Assembly (NCBI GenBank): GCA_965220305.1
Contig: OZ244817.1
Span: 186,001 to 250,000, forward strand
DNA length: 64,000 nucleotides
Direction: 5' to 3'
Origin: G965220305 sp965220305
GTDB taxonomy: Bacteria; Chloroflexota; Dehalococcoidia; Lucifugimonadales; UBA3495
Part shown: positions 1 to 8,343 of the stretch, one piece after another
Layout: every line of letters starts with the position of its first letter
Numbering within the stretch: position 1 is the first letter of the stretch
Made by a program: the position numbers and the translations under genes
The notes under the pieces: generated by a model
Told to the model about the DNA's origin: nothing
Databases searched by the model: none
What the model saw: only the letters and a program-made list of their open reading frames with translations

Positions 1-1
1 C

Positions 2-355
2 TGCGAGAGCAAGAGCCTGGTGGAAATCGCCGAGGCCAGCAAGGACCTGAACGAGCGCTCCCGCAACGGCGCCCTGCGAAACGAAGAATACACGGGCACC
101 ACCTTTAGCGTCAGCAACCTGGGAATGTTTGATGTCGACAGCTTTGCCGCCATTATTTTCCCTCCCCATGCCGCCGTGCTGGCTGTGGGAACAGTGAAAC
201 AGCAGCCGGTGGTGCGCGACGGCGAACTGGCGGTGTCGGAGATAATGAAGGCCACTCTGTCCACCGACCACCGGGTCGCCGACGGAGCGGAGGCGGCCCT
301 CTTCCTGGTGGAAGTCAAGAGAATTTTAGAGAATCCGTTGAGCCTGCTGCTTTAG
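2..355 (+). CDS. 2-oxoacid dehydrogenase E2 acyltransferase, C-terminal fragment
   Basis: This is the C-terminal end of a dihydrolipoamide acyltransferase, the E2 core of a pyruvate or branched-chain 2-oxoacid dehydrogenase complex. The reading frame is open to the left window edge, so the lipoyl and E1/E3-binding domains lie outside. About 117 residues are visible. They contain the catalytic-domain signatures GTTFSVSNLG and STDHRVADGA; the His and Asp of the latter are the family's acyl-transfer residues. The GTG at 20 is internal, not a start. Which 2-oxoacid is used cannot be told from this part. The next gene, a TPP enzyme, starts 99 bases later on the same strand. Confidence 0.9.
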   Translation, partial: CESKSLVEIAEASKDLNERSRNGALRNEEYTGTTFSVSNLGMFDVDSFAAIIFPPHAAVLAVGTVKQQPVVRDGELAVSEIMKATLSTDHRVADGAEAALFLVEVKRILENPLSLLL

Positions 356-454
356 GCAGCCACCGGGAGAGTCTTGGGAAGAGCGAGCATGGTTGGTCGG
401 CGGTCTTTTGGCGAGACGCTGTAGACATGGGATATTGTTTAGGAGAGGTGACCA

Positions 455-2095
455 TTGGCTAGGATGACTGGGGGCCAGGCGGTTGTGGAGTCGCTGAAAG
501 CCCATGACGTTGATACCGTTTTCGGTATTATCTCGGTCCACACTCTGGACCTGTATGACGCCCTGTTCGACGAGCAGGACGCTGTTCGGTTCATCGGTGG
601 CCGGCTGGAATTGGGTTGCGGTTTCATGGCCGACGGCTATTCCCGGGCCACCGGGCATCCCGGGGTGCTGCTCACCAGTACCGGGCCGGGCGCCGCCGAT
701 TCCATGGGCGCCATGGGGGAAGCCTACTTTTCGGGCTCGTCCATACTGCAAATAACGACCAACGTGGAACAGGAGTTTCTGGGCACGGGAAAACTGCCTA
801 CCCACGACGTTAAGGACCAACTAGGGATGTTCCGGGCGGTCACTGACTGGAACGCCATGGTCCGCCAGGTAGAGGCTATTCCCGATCACGTGGTGGAGGC
901 CTTCCGGCGGTTCCAGGAGCGTCGGCACCGGCCCATCGAGCTGGAATTGCCCACGGATTTGCTGGGCCAGCAGGCTGAAGTAGAAGTCCTACAGCCCCGA
1001 CTGCCGGACGTTCCAATGGGCGACCCGGTAATGGTGGAGCGGGCCCTGCAGGCGCTCATCGGCGCAAAGCGCCCGGTGATTTTCGTTGGGGAAGAGCTAC
1101 AATCCCAGGACGGCGCGGCAGAAGTCGTCCAGTTGGCCGAGCGGCTGGGCGCTGCGGTGGTAACCGGCGATGGGGCCAAGGGCGCTTTCCCGGAAAGCCA
1201 CCCCTTATCCCTGGGCCAGGCCCTGGGACGACGCATCTGGGGGGACAACCCGGTGCAAGACTGGATGGGCACCTGCGACGTGGCCTTGGTGCTGGGGTCG
1301 ATTCTGCCCTACCGTTCCACCGTCGGGGTGGGCATGAAGCTGCCCGAAACGGTAATCCACGTACTGCTGGACGAAGAAGCCATCGGCAAGAATTATGCCG
1401 CCAATATTCCCATACAGGCCAATTCCAAGGCTGTGACCCGACAATTGCTTGATGGCATCGGCAACCAGGACATGGATAAAGGCCAAGCCTTCCGCCAAGA
1501 AATAGCCAATGTCAAGGGCCAGATCTACGCGTCGTTGCAGAACAACTGGGGCAACGAGCTAAGGACATTCGAGGCCATTCGCTCGGTGACGCCAGCGAAC
1601 ACCATCTTCGCCCTAGACCCCACGGTGCCCGCCAGCCGGGCGGCGCGCTGCCTGACCATCGACCAACCCCGAACCTACATGCATCCCCACGGCTGGGCGG
1701 GTCTCGGATTTTCGTTCCCGGCGGCCATGGGCGCCAAGGTGGGCAAACCCGCCAACCCGGTAGTCTGCATAACCGGCGACGGCGGTTTTCAATACAACGC
1801 CCAAGAGTTGGGCACCGCCATCCAGTACGGCATCAATCCCATCGTTTTGATGTTCAATGACAGTGCCTGGGGTGTCCTCAAGAGCTATCAGAGGGACAAC
1901 TTTGGCCCCCACCGTTTGATGGGGACCGAGTTGGTCAACCCGGACTTCATCAAGCTGTTTGGCTCCTACGACATTGAAGGCACCCGGGTATCCACGGTGG
2001 CCGAGTTGACGGCAGCCTTGGAGAAGGCGGTTAACGCGGACCGCATTCAACTAATCGAAGTTATGATACCTGATGGTTTTGGCACTCTGAAATAA
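455..2095 (+). CDS. TPP-dependent acetolactate synthase-like enzyme
   Basis: A 546-residue protein of the thiamine-diphosphate family that includes acetolactate synthase, sulfoacetaldehyde acetyltransferase and related decarboxylases. It has the usual Pyr domain, central domain and PP domain. The activating glutamate is probably E52 in GGRLELGCGFMADGY; the usual RHEQ context is replaced, so the substrate is probably not that of IlvB. The TPP/Mg motif is GDGGFQYNAQEL followed by FNDSAWG. The TTG at 455 sits about 5 bases after AGGAGAGGTG, so it was preferred to the ATG at 464. A methyltransferase follows after 17 bases and is probably co-transcribed. Substrate unknown. Confidence 0.85.
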   Translation: MARMTGGQAVVESLKAHDVDTVFGIISVHTLDLYDALFDEQDAVRFIGGRLELGCGFMADGYSRATGHPGVLLTSTGPGAADSMGAMGEAYFSGSSILQITTNVEQEFLGTGKLPTHDVKDQLGMFRAVTDWNAMVRQVEAIPDHVVEAFRRFQERRHRPIELELPTDLLGQQAEVEVLQPRLPDVPMGDPVMVERALQALIGAKRPVIFVGEELQSQDGAAEVVQLAERLGAAVVTGDGAKGAFPESHPLSLGQALGRRIWGDNPVQDWMGTCDVALVLGSILPYRSTVGVGMKLPETVIHVLLDEEAIGKNYAANIPIQANSKAVTRQLLDGIGNQDMDKGQAFRQEIANVKGQIYASLQNNWGNELRTFEAIRSVTPANTIFALDPTVPASRAARCLTIDQPRTYMHPHGWAGLGFSFPAAMGAKVGKPANPVVCITGDGGFQYNAQELGTAIQYGINPIVLMFNDSAWGVLKSYQRDNFGPHRLMGTELVNPDFIKLFGSYDIEGTRVSTVAELTAALEKAVNADRIQLIEVMIPDGFGTLK

Positions 2096-2112
2096 TCGGC
2101 GACCCAGGGGCA

Positions 2113-2910
2113 ATGATGACGCAAGAGGGGACTGAACACAACCGAATAGTACGAGAGCAATTCAGCGCTCAGGCCGCAGGTTTCGAGCGGCACGTTCTCC
2201 AGCCGGGTAGCTCCCACATCATGGGCTGGATATTGGATAACCTGGAGCTTCAGCCCCACTACCGGGTACTAGATGTGGCCGCGGGAACGGGACTGGTAGC
2301 GCGGGCGGTGGCGCCCCTGGTGCAGGAAGTGGTCGCTTCCGACGCCACTCCGGCAATGCTGGACGAGGCGCGTACCCAGGCCGCTGCCGAAGGCTTGACC
2401 AACATCGCCTTTGATGAAGGAGATGCCGCCCACCTCCCTTACGCGGATGGCTCCTTCGACATTGTAACCTGCCGGCTGGGGGTGCACCACTTCCTGGAAC
2501 CGATGCGGCAAGCCCGGGAGATGGTGCGGGTCTGCCGTCCCGGCGGATACGTTTGCATTTTCGACATTACTTCCACCGATGTTGCCGAGGCTGCTTCTTT
2601 ACATAATGAACTGGAACGTCTGCGGGACCCCTCCCATACCAGGGCTTTGTCGTTGGACGAGCTGCAAGACTTGGTGCGGGAATGCGGGTTAAAGTTGGCC
2701 CACACCAGCCTGTCCGACGCCGAACAGGTCTTGGAGAACTGGCTGGACCTGACCGGGACGCCTTCCGAGGCCCGGGCAACTATCCACGAGGCTATGGAGC
2801 GCGAGTTGGCCGGCGGGGCTGCCACCGGGATGCAACCCTTCCGGCGCGATGGTGCGTTGGGATTTCGCCACTCCTGGGCAATCTTGATTGGGGGAAAAGC
2901 CGCGGCCTAG
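2113..2910 (+). CDS. class I SAM-dependent methyltransferase
   Basis: A 265-residue methyltransferase of the UbiE/MenG-like class I Rossmann type. Motif I is VLDVAAGTGLVARAV (residues about 51-65), an acidic motif II follows at VVASDATPAML, and the post-motif DIVTCRLGVHHF is typical of methyltransferase type 11 domains. It starts at an ATG just after AGGGGCA and lies 17 bases behind the TPP enzyme, suggesting one transcription unit. The methyl acceptor cannot be inferred: UbiE-type quinone methylation is possible, but no other quinone gene is nearby. Confidence 0.85.
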   Translation: MMTQEGTEHNRIVREQFSAQAAGFERHVLQPGSSHIMGWILDNLELQPHYRVLDVAAGTGLVARAVAPLVQEVVASDATPAMLDEARTQAAAEGLTNIAFDEGDAAHLPYADGSFDIVTCRLGVHHFLEPMRQAREMVRVCRPGGYVCIFDITSTDVAEAASLHNELERLRDPSHTRALSLDELQDLVRECGLKLAHTSLSDAEQVLENWLDLTGTPSEARATIHEAMERELAGGAATGMQPFRRDGALGFRHSWAILIGGKAAA

Positions 2911-3038
2911 ATATGGCCGGGAAGGGTTGAACGCTAACCCGGCGGAGCGACTACGCAGCGCAGTGACACTGGGCCCTTACAAATCGGACCGAAGCTGGCG
3001 CAAAATATTATCATTAGCTCTTTGCTGGAGATGATTCT

Positions 3039-3227
3039 TTGCGTTGTCCTAGTTGTAGGCAGCTAGTTCGCGGGTCCTACATATCCCCGTCGGACTTCCT
3101 CGATTGCCGCCGATGCACATATTCAGGACCGGCGCGCCTATGGCGTACCAAGGCCGGCGGTCTGCTTGGCGACCCCTTCGACTTGTTATGCAGTGACTCA
3201 GCGAATTTCGTGGCCCAATTTAGTTGA
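3039..3227 (+). CDS. possible small zinc-ribbon protein
   Basis: A 62-residue reading frame with a CPSC and a CRRC pair (residues 3-6 and 23-26), the spacing of a short zinc ribbon. The TTG start has GGAG seven bases upstream. The rest of the protein has no recognisable feature. It lies in the gap between the methyltransferase and thyX, on their strand. The paired cysteines and ribosome-binding site are the only support; it could be a chance frame. Confidence 0.35.
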   Translation: MRCPSCRQLVRGSYISPSDFLDCRRCTYSGPARLWRTKAGGLLGDPFDLLCSDSANFVAQFS

Positions 3228-3288
3228 CCGCGGACAGGGCAGATACCCGAAAATAAGGGTACTTAAACTCTAGGAGTTACAACCGGGA

Positions 3289-4683
3289 ATGCCTGAACCC
3301 GGCCCATCGCAGCAACGTCGGCGCGTTTACCCCTTGGACGCCCACCGTCTATCTGAGGAAGAAATAGCCGTGGCGTTTGCCATGACTTCCCGCCGCCCGG
3401 AACCCTTCGACGAGATTGCCCAGCAGATCAGTCAAGAAAAAGCGGCGGACTTCCACGAGCGGTGGGTGCTGGGCTATGGCCACGCCTCGGTGGCCGAACA
3501 CGCCGTCCTGCACTTGGCGGTAGAAAACATCTCCCGCCTGGCCTGCGACACCCTGGAGGACAACCGCCTGGCCTCCTACACGGAGAAGTCGTCCCGGTAC
3601 CAAGTCTTTCCTGCCGGTTCTTACCACCTTCCCCGGGAACTGGACGCCAAGCCGGAACTGGCCCGCTTATTTCGGAAGACCTGCGAGCGGCTCTTCGATA
3701 GCTACCGAGACTGCATTGACCGGTGCATGGCCTATCTGCGAAGGACCTACCCTCAGCGAGATCGAGAGGCCGCCTATAGCCTCAGACTCCGTCGCATGGC
3801 TACCGACAGTTGCCGCTCGGTGCTGCCGGCGGCCACCTTCACCAACGTGGGAGTCACTGCCAACGCCCGGGTGATGGAGCACGCCATCTCCAAGTTGCTT
3901 TCCTCGGAGCTAATCGAGGAGCAGGAACTGGGGGACGAACTGTTGGCCCAGGGCCGGGAGATTACTCCCACGCTAATCAAGTATGCCGCCCCTAACCAAT
4001 ACCTCAGACACACCGCCCAAGTCCAGCGGGAAATTGGTTATGCCTCGGAAGCAGAAGCCGACCCAGGGGACAGCAAAGTGAGGTTGGTCCACTGGGATAA
4101 CCAAGCGGAAGAGAAGATAGCCGCTGCGCTAATTTATCGTTTTTCTGGGCTATCTTACGAAGGGGCTGAGAAGCTGGTGGGAAAGATGGGATCCGAGGCA
4201 ACACGGGGAATTATCGGCAAGTGTTTATCGGAACTGGGTGACCACGACGCCCCGGTACGTGAGTTCGAGTTGGTTGACTATACCTTCGAGTTCACCCTGG
4301 ACTATGGGGCTTATCGAGAGTTCAAACGCCACCGAATGCAGACCTATATTCCCCAGCCGCTCACCGTAACCCACGGTTACGCCACGCCCCCGCTGATTCG
4401 GGAGGCCGGGCTGGAGAAGGAGTTCGATGTGGCCATGAATGCCGCCGCCGGGGGTTTTACCAAGGTTAACGAGGAAGCACCTGAAGCAGCCCCTTACCTG
4501 GCCAGCCATGCCCACTATCGGCGGGTGTTGGCGAAGATGAACCTGCGGGAATGCTACCACTTGCTTAAACTGCGGACCTCGCCGCAAGCCCACCAAAGCA
4601 TACGGGACCCGATGGCCCAAGCCCTGGGCCTGGTGCGGGAGGTCCATCCGGCGCTGTTTGAGCAGATTAGGCTTCGGGCTTAG
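3289..4683 (+). CDS. thyX: tandem flavin-dependent thymidylate synthase (ThyX-ThyX fusion)
   Basis: ThyX makes dTMP from dUMP using methylene-tetrahydrofolate and reduced FAD. This protein has 464 residues, about twice the usual 210-250, and reads as two ThyX-like halves. The first has GHASVAEHAVLHLAVENISR followed by D91-N92-R93 and then SYTEKSSRY, plus CRSVLPAATFTN. The second has REFKRHRMQTYIPQ (RHR at 347-349) and a C-terminal LRTSPQAHQSIRD resembling the dUMP-binding end. The canonical RHRxxSxNExSxRY motif is therefore split: the first half keeps S-E-S-RY but not RH, while the second keeps RHR but not the rest. AGGAG lies 12 bases before the ATG. No thyA is seen in the window. The family call is firm; the composite site is inference. 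Confidence 0.85.
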   Translation: MPEPGPSQQRRRVYPLDAHRLSEEEIAVAFAMTSRRPEPFDEIAQQISQEKAADFHERWVLGYGHASVAEHAVLHLAVENISRLACDTLEDNRLASYTEKSSRYQVFPAGSYHLPRELDAKPELARLFRKTCERLFDSYRDCIDRCMAYLRRTYPQRDREAAYSLRLRRMATDSCRSVLPAATFTNVGVTANARVMEHAISKLLSSELIEEQELGDELLAQGREITPTLIKYAAPNQYLRHTAQVQREIGYASEAEADPGDSKVRLVHWDNQAEEKIAAALIYRFSGLSYEGAEKLVGKMGSEATRGIIGKCLSELGDHDAPVREFELVDYTFEFTLDYGAYREFKRHRMQTYIPQPLTVTHGYATPPLIREAGLEKEFDVAMNAAAGGFTKVNEEAPEAAPYLASHAHYRRVLAKMNLRECYHLLKLRTSPQAHQSIRDPMAQALGLVREVHPALFEQIRLRA

Positions 4684-4783
4684 CGGTCGCCCGGCCCTCC
4701 CCACGCGGTTCCTGTCCCAACGCGCCTAAGAAAGGGGACGAAGCGTTTTCGGTCTTACGCCTCGCCCACCAAAACCCCAAACT

Positions 4784-5314
4784 CTAGGCAGAAACCCCTT
4801 TCATCTGGGTCTTTACGAAGTCTTCCAGGGCGTCGGCGTACTCCGCCCGAGGGAACGTCTCGCCGTTGAATACCTTCATTCCGTCGGTGAAAATCTCCAG
4901 CCGGTTGCCGTCGGGATCGTTGAAGTAGAAAGAGCGGCTCCCGCTGCCTTCCACGTTTCCGCCGCTCTCGATGCCGTGGGTCAGAGGCCCGTTGACAATC
5001 TTAACGCCGTGGGTGTGAAGATGGGCCAAGGCGCGCATGAACTCGTCCCGGTTCTCCACCTGGAAGGCAATCTGCTGGACCAGTCGTTCCCGCTGTCCCA
5101 CGTTGGACGAAACATCTACGTCTCCGGGGGCCGAGGCTATCACGAAGTCGTGGTGGGTCTCGTCGAAACGGAGAAAGGCCGATTCAGCGCCGTCGGGGCG
5201 CTGGCGGCGGCTGGTGACCTTGCACCCCATGACCTCGGTGTAGAACTTGAAGGACCGTTCAAAGTCGGATACCAGGATACCAACGTGGCCTATGCCCTTG
5301 ATGTTTATGCCCAT
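4784..5314 (-). CDS. VOC (glyoxalase/extradiol dioxygenase) superfamily protein
   Basis: A 176-residue vicinal-oxygen-chelate protein. The first beta-alpha-beta unit opens with GIGHVGILVSDFERSFKFYT, whose His is the usual first metal ligand. The second half has FYFNDPDGNRLEIFTDG, with the Glu of the last metal ligand. This is the glyoxalase/bleomycin-resistance/catechol-dioxygenase fold; the exact reaction is unknown. The ATG at 5314 was chosen because AAGGAGG lies about seven bases upstream; a longer frame begins upstream without such a site. It converges on thyX. Confidence 0.8.
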   Translation of the reverse strand: MGINIKGIGHVGILVSDFERSFKFYTEVMGCKVTSRRQRPDGAESAFLRFDETHHDFVIASAPGDVDVSSNVGQRERLVQQIAFQVENRDEFMRALAHLHTHGVKIVNGPLTHGIESGGNVEGSGSRSFYFNDPDGNRLEIFTDGMKVFNGETFPRAEYADALEDFVKTQMKGVSA

Positions 5315-5776
5315 GTGTTTCCTCCTTGCACTTAGTTCCCCGGTCAACGTCTTCGGTTTTTGGGCCCCTGGTGCACTTAAAGGCCCTTTAACCGTAGTTC
5401 CACAAGTATATCAGCTAGAAACTGGGTAGCCAATTGTCCGAGAAGGTGGATAGCCGTCGCCCTAATAGTCGCCGTCGTTCAGAGACGATTTGGGTGCGAT
5501 AATAGCAACTTTTCGCACTAATCCCGCTGGCAAGACCGATGACTAGCGGCTCGTTGAAGAAGACGAGAACATCCTATATGGGCTGGTTGCCCGGTGTCTT
5601 GAAAATACCCGTGCCCTGGGAAAAAGTGAGGTGGAGGATGAATGTTTCAATGGGAGATAGGGAACTGGGGAGCTGAAAAAGGCTGGGAGTGGGCCGAGGC
5701 GGGATAGAGCCTGTACTGTTGGCATTCTGACTAGCGCCACAAAGTTCAGGGCGCAAGACTGCCCTGGGGACTCGCT
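5315..5776. other. intergenic region, no gene recognised
   Basis: About 460 bases between the start of the VOC gene and the end of the flavodoxin-like gene. Short frames on the minus strand (within 5543-5756) have no ribosome-binding site or recognisable sequence. The part next to 5314 presumably holds the VOC promoter, but no convincing -35/-10 pair was seen. Confidence 0.5.
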
Positions 5777-6286
5777 TTAGGGTGAATTCAACCGTGCGGC
5801 CACTGTGGCAACCCGCGCCCCCAACGCCTCAGCCTGCGCCACGTCATCCTCGGATACCTGGCCGACGGCGGTAGCCCCGTAGTAGGAGCCGGAATTCCGC
5901 ATCCGGTTTGACCAGGGCAGGCCGACCACCACCATACCGCAGGCCAACATCCAGTGGACCTGTTGCAGCAAGGTCATCTCCAGGCCCGAATGGAGGCCCC
6001 ATCCGGTGGTGAAGGCGGCCCCGGGCTTGCCGGCCAGGCTGCCGTCCTCCCAGAGGTCTCCCTGTTCGTCTAGCCACGCCTTCAAGGTCCCGGTGATTCC
6101 GCTCCAGTTGGGCGACCCCAAGAGAAGGGCGTCGGCTTCCAGCAAGTCCTCGGTGACCGCCTCATCGATGAGCTTTAGCTGGGGCTTGGCAAGTCCTGTG
6201 CTGCTTACTCCCCTGGCCACCGCCGAGGCCAACGCCTCGATTGCCGGCCCCTTTCGGTCATATAGGATAAGCACAGATTGCACCAT
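5777..6286 (-). CDS. flavodoxin-like / WrbA-type NAD(P)H:quinone oxidoreductase family protein
   Basis: A 169-residue flavodoxin-fold protein. The start VQSVLILYDRKGPAIEALA resembles the FMN phosphate-binding strand-loop-helix, although the usual T/S-rich loop is altered to DRKGP. ADALLLGSPNWSGITGTLKA is the second FMN-binding loop of WrbA-like proteins, and GKPGAAFTTGWG the next core strand. Probable role: FMN-dependent quinone or iron reductase in the cytoplasm. ATG 6286 follows AGGAGAGG, which overlaps the end of the upstream zinc-ribbon gene, so the two are probably translated from one mRNA. Confidence 0.75.
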   Translation of the reverse strand: MVQSVLILYDRKGPAIEALASAVARGVSSTGLAKPQLKLIDEAVTEDLLEADALLLGSPNWSGITGTLKAWLDEQGDLWEDGSLAGKPGAAFTTGWGLHSGLEMTLLQQVHWMLACGMVVVGLPWSNRMRNSGSYYGATAVGQVSEDDVAQAEALGARVATVAARLNSP

Positions 6287-6297
6287 CAAGTCCTCTC

Positions 6298-6423
6298 CTA
6301 AGGGTCACTACAGTCGCGAGTGTAGCCGCAGTTGGGGCAGATAATCTTGCATTGGCGTTCGTACATTTGGGAGCCGCAAATGTCGCAGACCAGATTGTTC
6401 CTTTTGGACACGTGAAGTTTCAT
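6298..6423 (-). CDS. 41-residue zinc-ribbon protein
   Basis: A very short protein starting MKLHVSKRNNLVCDICGSQM and carrying CDIC and CPNC pairs (residues about 13-16 and 29-32), followed by GYTRDCSDP. The two CxxC knuckles are a complete zinc ribbon. Small CPxCG-type ribbon proteins are common in archaea and Chloroflexota, mostly of unknown role. The gene ends 11 bases before the flavodoxin-like gene on the same strand, an operon-like arrangement. The ribosome-binding site is weak (GGACTGGT). No function is assigned. Confidence 0.6.
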   Translation of the reverse strand: MKLHVSKRNNLVCDICGSQMYERQCKIICPNCGYTRDCSDP

Positions 6424-6556
6424 TACCAGTCCAGCATGGAAATGAAATCGTGAAGATGCCTTGTTACCATAGGGCCAGGTTCCCCAAGTATAGCAGGGCC
6501 GGACCACCAATCCAATTGGCCGCCCAGAGGCCAAATACCCTGGAATGTTTTATGGG

Positions 6557-7426
6557 CTAGCGCCGACCAGCGATTTTAGTCTGCAGCACCATTTCGCCCG
6601 GGGATGCCGGTTCCGACGTATCCCGGTCCATGGTCACGTTGAGGAAATCGAAAAGGAAAAGAGGTTCAGGGGAGGTCAGTGTCACGGTGCTCAACCCGGA
6701 AGAGTCTATGTCTAACTGGCCCAGGGGCAACCGTTGACCGTCGCGGGTCAACCAAATGTTGTAATTCCAAGGAGGCCGGGGTCTTTCCATTCCCGCGAGC
6801 ATTAGGACAGCCCGCCGCCCGTCCTCCGATACCAACATAAACCCATGACTTCCAGCGGTTCCGGTGGGCGACTCCAGGACCATGGGAAGAGTGTCGGCGT
6901 CGAGTCTCAGTATGTCGGCGACCCGGGAGCCTGCATCGCCGCCCAAGATCCCGGCTTCCGCCGCGGCGGTGCGGTCCAACCGCTGGATCATCTCCTTGTT
7001 GGCGGATTCCAGGCGCTCCATGCGGTTTGCCATCGCCAGGTTCAAAAAAGTTGCCGCGCCAAACAGCCCCAGCACCAAGACCGCGGCCAACGGCAGTAAA
7101 ATACGGGTCAATCGAGCTGGAAGGCTGGAACGAGGGGCTATCGATAAGGACTGGGCGACCGGGGCTGAAGTTGTGGTGGACATGCGCCCGGAGGGCAGGG
7201 CTTCCAGGACTTGCTCTCGAAGACTGGAAGGCGGAGCTTGCATGGGGACCAACTGGCCCAACAAATAGGTGGCTCGTTGCATCTGGGCCACCTGTTGGCT
7301 GCATTCGCCGCAGTAGTCTAGGTGAAAGTCTACGTCCTCCCATTCGTCGTCAGCCAAGGCTGCCAGAACGTAGGCTTCCAGAAGTTCCAACGGATGGGGG
7401 CTATTTCCTGGATTACTCGATGACAT
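6557..7426 (-). CDS. RskA-type zinc-finger anti-sigma factor
   Basis: A 289-residue membrane protein expected to hold the adjacent ECF sigma factor inactive. The cytoplasmic N-terminus has the zinc anti-sigma signature H35-x3-C39-x2-C42 (HLDYCGEC). A single membrane segment spans about residues 108-131 (ILLPLAAVLVLGLFGAATFL). A short coiled region follows, then an extracytoplasmic RskA-like domain ending around LQTKIAGRR, with NYNIWLTRDGQRLPLGQL as a core segment. Its start overlaps the end of the sigma-factor gene by 14 bases, implying translational coupling. The signal sensed is unknown. Confidence 0.85.
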   Translation of the reverse strand: MSSSNPGNSPHPLELLEAYVLAALADDEWEDVDFHLDYCGECSQQVAQMQRATYLLGQLVPMQAPPSSLREQVLEALPSGRMSTTTSAPVAQSLSIAPRSSLPARLTRILLPLAAVLVLGLFGAATFLNLAMANRMERLESANKEMIQRLDRTAAAEAGILGGDAGSRVADILRLDADTLPMVLESPTGTAGSHGFMLVSEDGRRAVLMLAGMERPRPPWNYNIWLTRDGQRLPLGQLDIDSSGLSTVTLTSPEPLFLFDFLNVTMDRDTSEPASPGEMVLQTKIAGRR

Positions 7427-7988
7427 TTTCTTCTAAATCAAGGCGGAGTTTCTGCATGGCCAGACGAACCCTGGTCTTGACCGTGCCCAGAGGCTGCACC
7501 AGTTTCTCCGCTATTTCTGATTGAGAATAACCCTGGTAGTAGGCCAGTTCAATTACCTCTCGTTGTGCTTGGGGAAGCCGGTCCAAGGCCGCCCGCACCC
7601 GTACCCGGTCCACATTCAGCACCGCTTCTTCGTCGGTGGCCCGCTGGCCCGAAGGTATCAGCGCCAGCATGTCGTAGTCCTGGGGCTCGCTGGTGGCTAC
7701 CGACCGTCGCCTGGCGCGGATGATATCCACAATTTTGTGGTGGGCGACGCTCATAACCCAGGCCCGAGGCTCTCCCCGGTCCGAATTGTAGGTGGCGGCC
7801 TTCAACCAGATATTCAGGAAGACTTCTTGGGTCGCCTCTTCAGCCAGGGCTTCGTGCCGCAGCATGTACCTAGCCAAAGAGTAGACTTGGGTCGAGTACC
7901 TGGCATAAAGCTCTTCCAGCGACTCCTTGTCCCCCAACGCCGTCCGGCGAATCAACTGGTGGTCTTCAACTTCCCCGTTATCACCCAC
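7413..7988 (-). CDS. ECF RNA polymerase sigma factor (SigK-like)
   Basis: A 191-residue extracytoplasmic-function sigma factor. Region 2 (residues about 25-90) includes EEATQEVFLNIWLKA and the -10-recognition helix around PRAWVMSVAHHKIVDIIRAR. Region 4 (about 130-185) has REVIELAYYQGYSQSEIAEK followed by LGTVKTRVRLAMQKLR, the -35-binding helix-turn-helix. The GTG start at 7988 has GGAG upstream. The anti-sigma gene overlaps its 3' end, so this is a classical sigma/anti-sigma pair that is probably autoregulated. The RskA-type partner points to the SigK-like ECF group. Confidence 0.9.
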   Translation of the reverse strand: MGDNGEVEDHQLIRRTALGDKESLEELYARYSTQVYSLARYMLRHEALAEEATQEVFLNIWLKAATYNSDRGEPRAWVMSVAHHKIVDIIRARRRSVATSEPQDYDMLALIPSGQRATDEEAVLNVDRVRVRAALDRLPQAQREVIELAYYQGYSQSEIAEKLVQPLGTVKTRVRLAMQKLRLDLEENVIE

Positions 7989-8343
7989 CGGAAGTCTCCG
8001 CTAATACTGGGATACCACCCATCTCAATAGTTAATACGTCGAACATGGTTGCTTGGATTGCCACCTAAGACCCAACACCGGCGCGGGAGGGACACCTGTA
8101 CTAAGGGCTTCCCAGTTGATGCCGGGCCGGGAAACCCTTGCTCCCTGATGCCGACCTCGATATAGGACTCCCCCGTCCAAGGGACGCGGGGAGAGGCCCG
8201 GCCATGTTAATGGCTGCCGATTACCCCCATACTCTGGACCGTCCAAAACGACGTTGCCCCTTTCGCGGTCTCTGCTGCCGCAACTTTGCTGTAATGTAAG
8301 CGCCTAAACCGGGCGTAACGTTCCCGTGTTTCCCACGAAGCAG
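7989..8343. other. intergenic region upstream of the sigma-factor operon
   Basis: About 355 bases between the sigma-factor start and the end of the MmgE/PrpD gene, both on the minus strand. It should hold the sigma-factor promoter. No gene, repeat or clear terminator was recognised. A 71-codon frame on the minus strand (8031-8246) has no supporting features. Confidence 0.5.
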
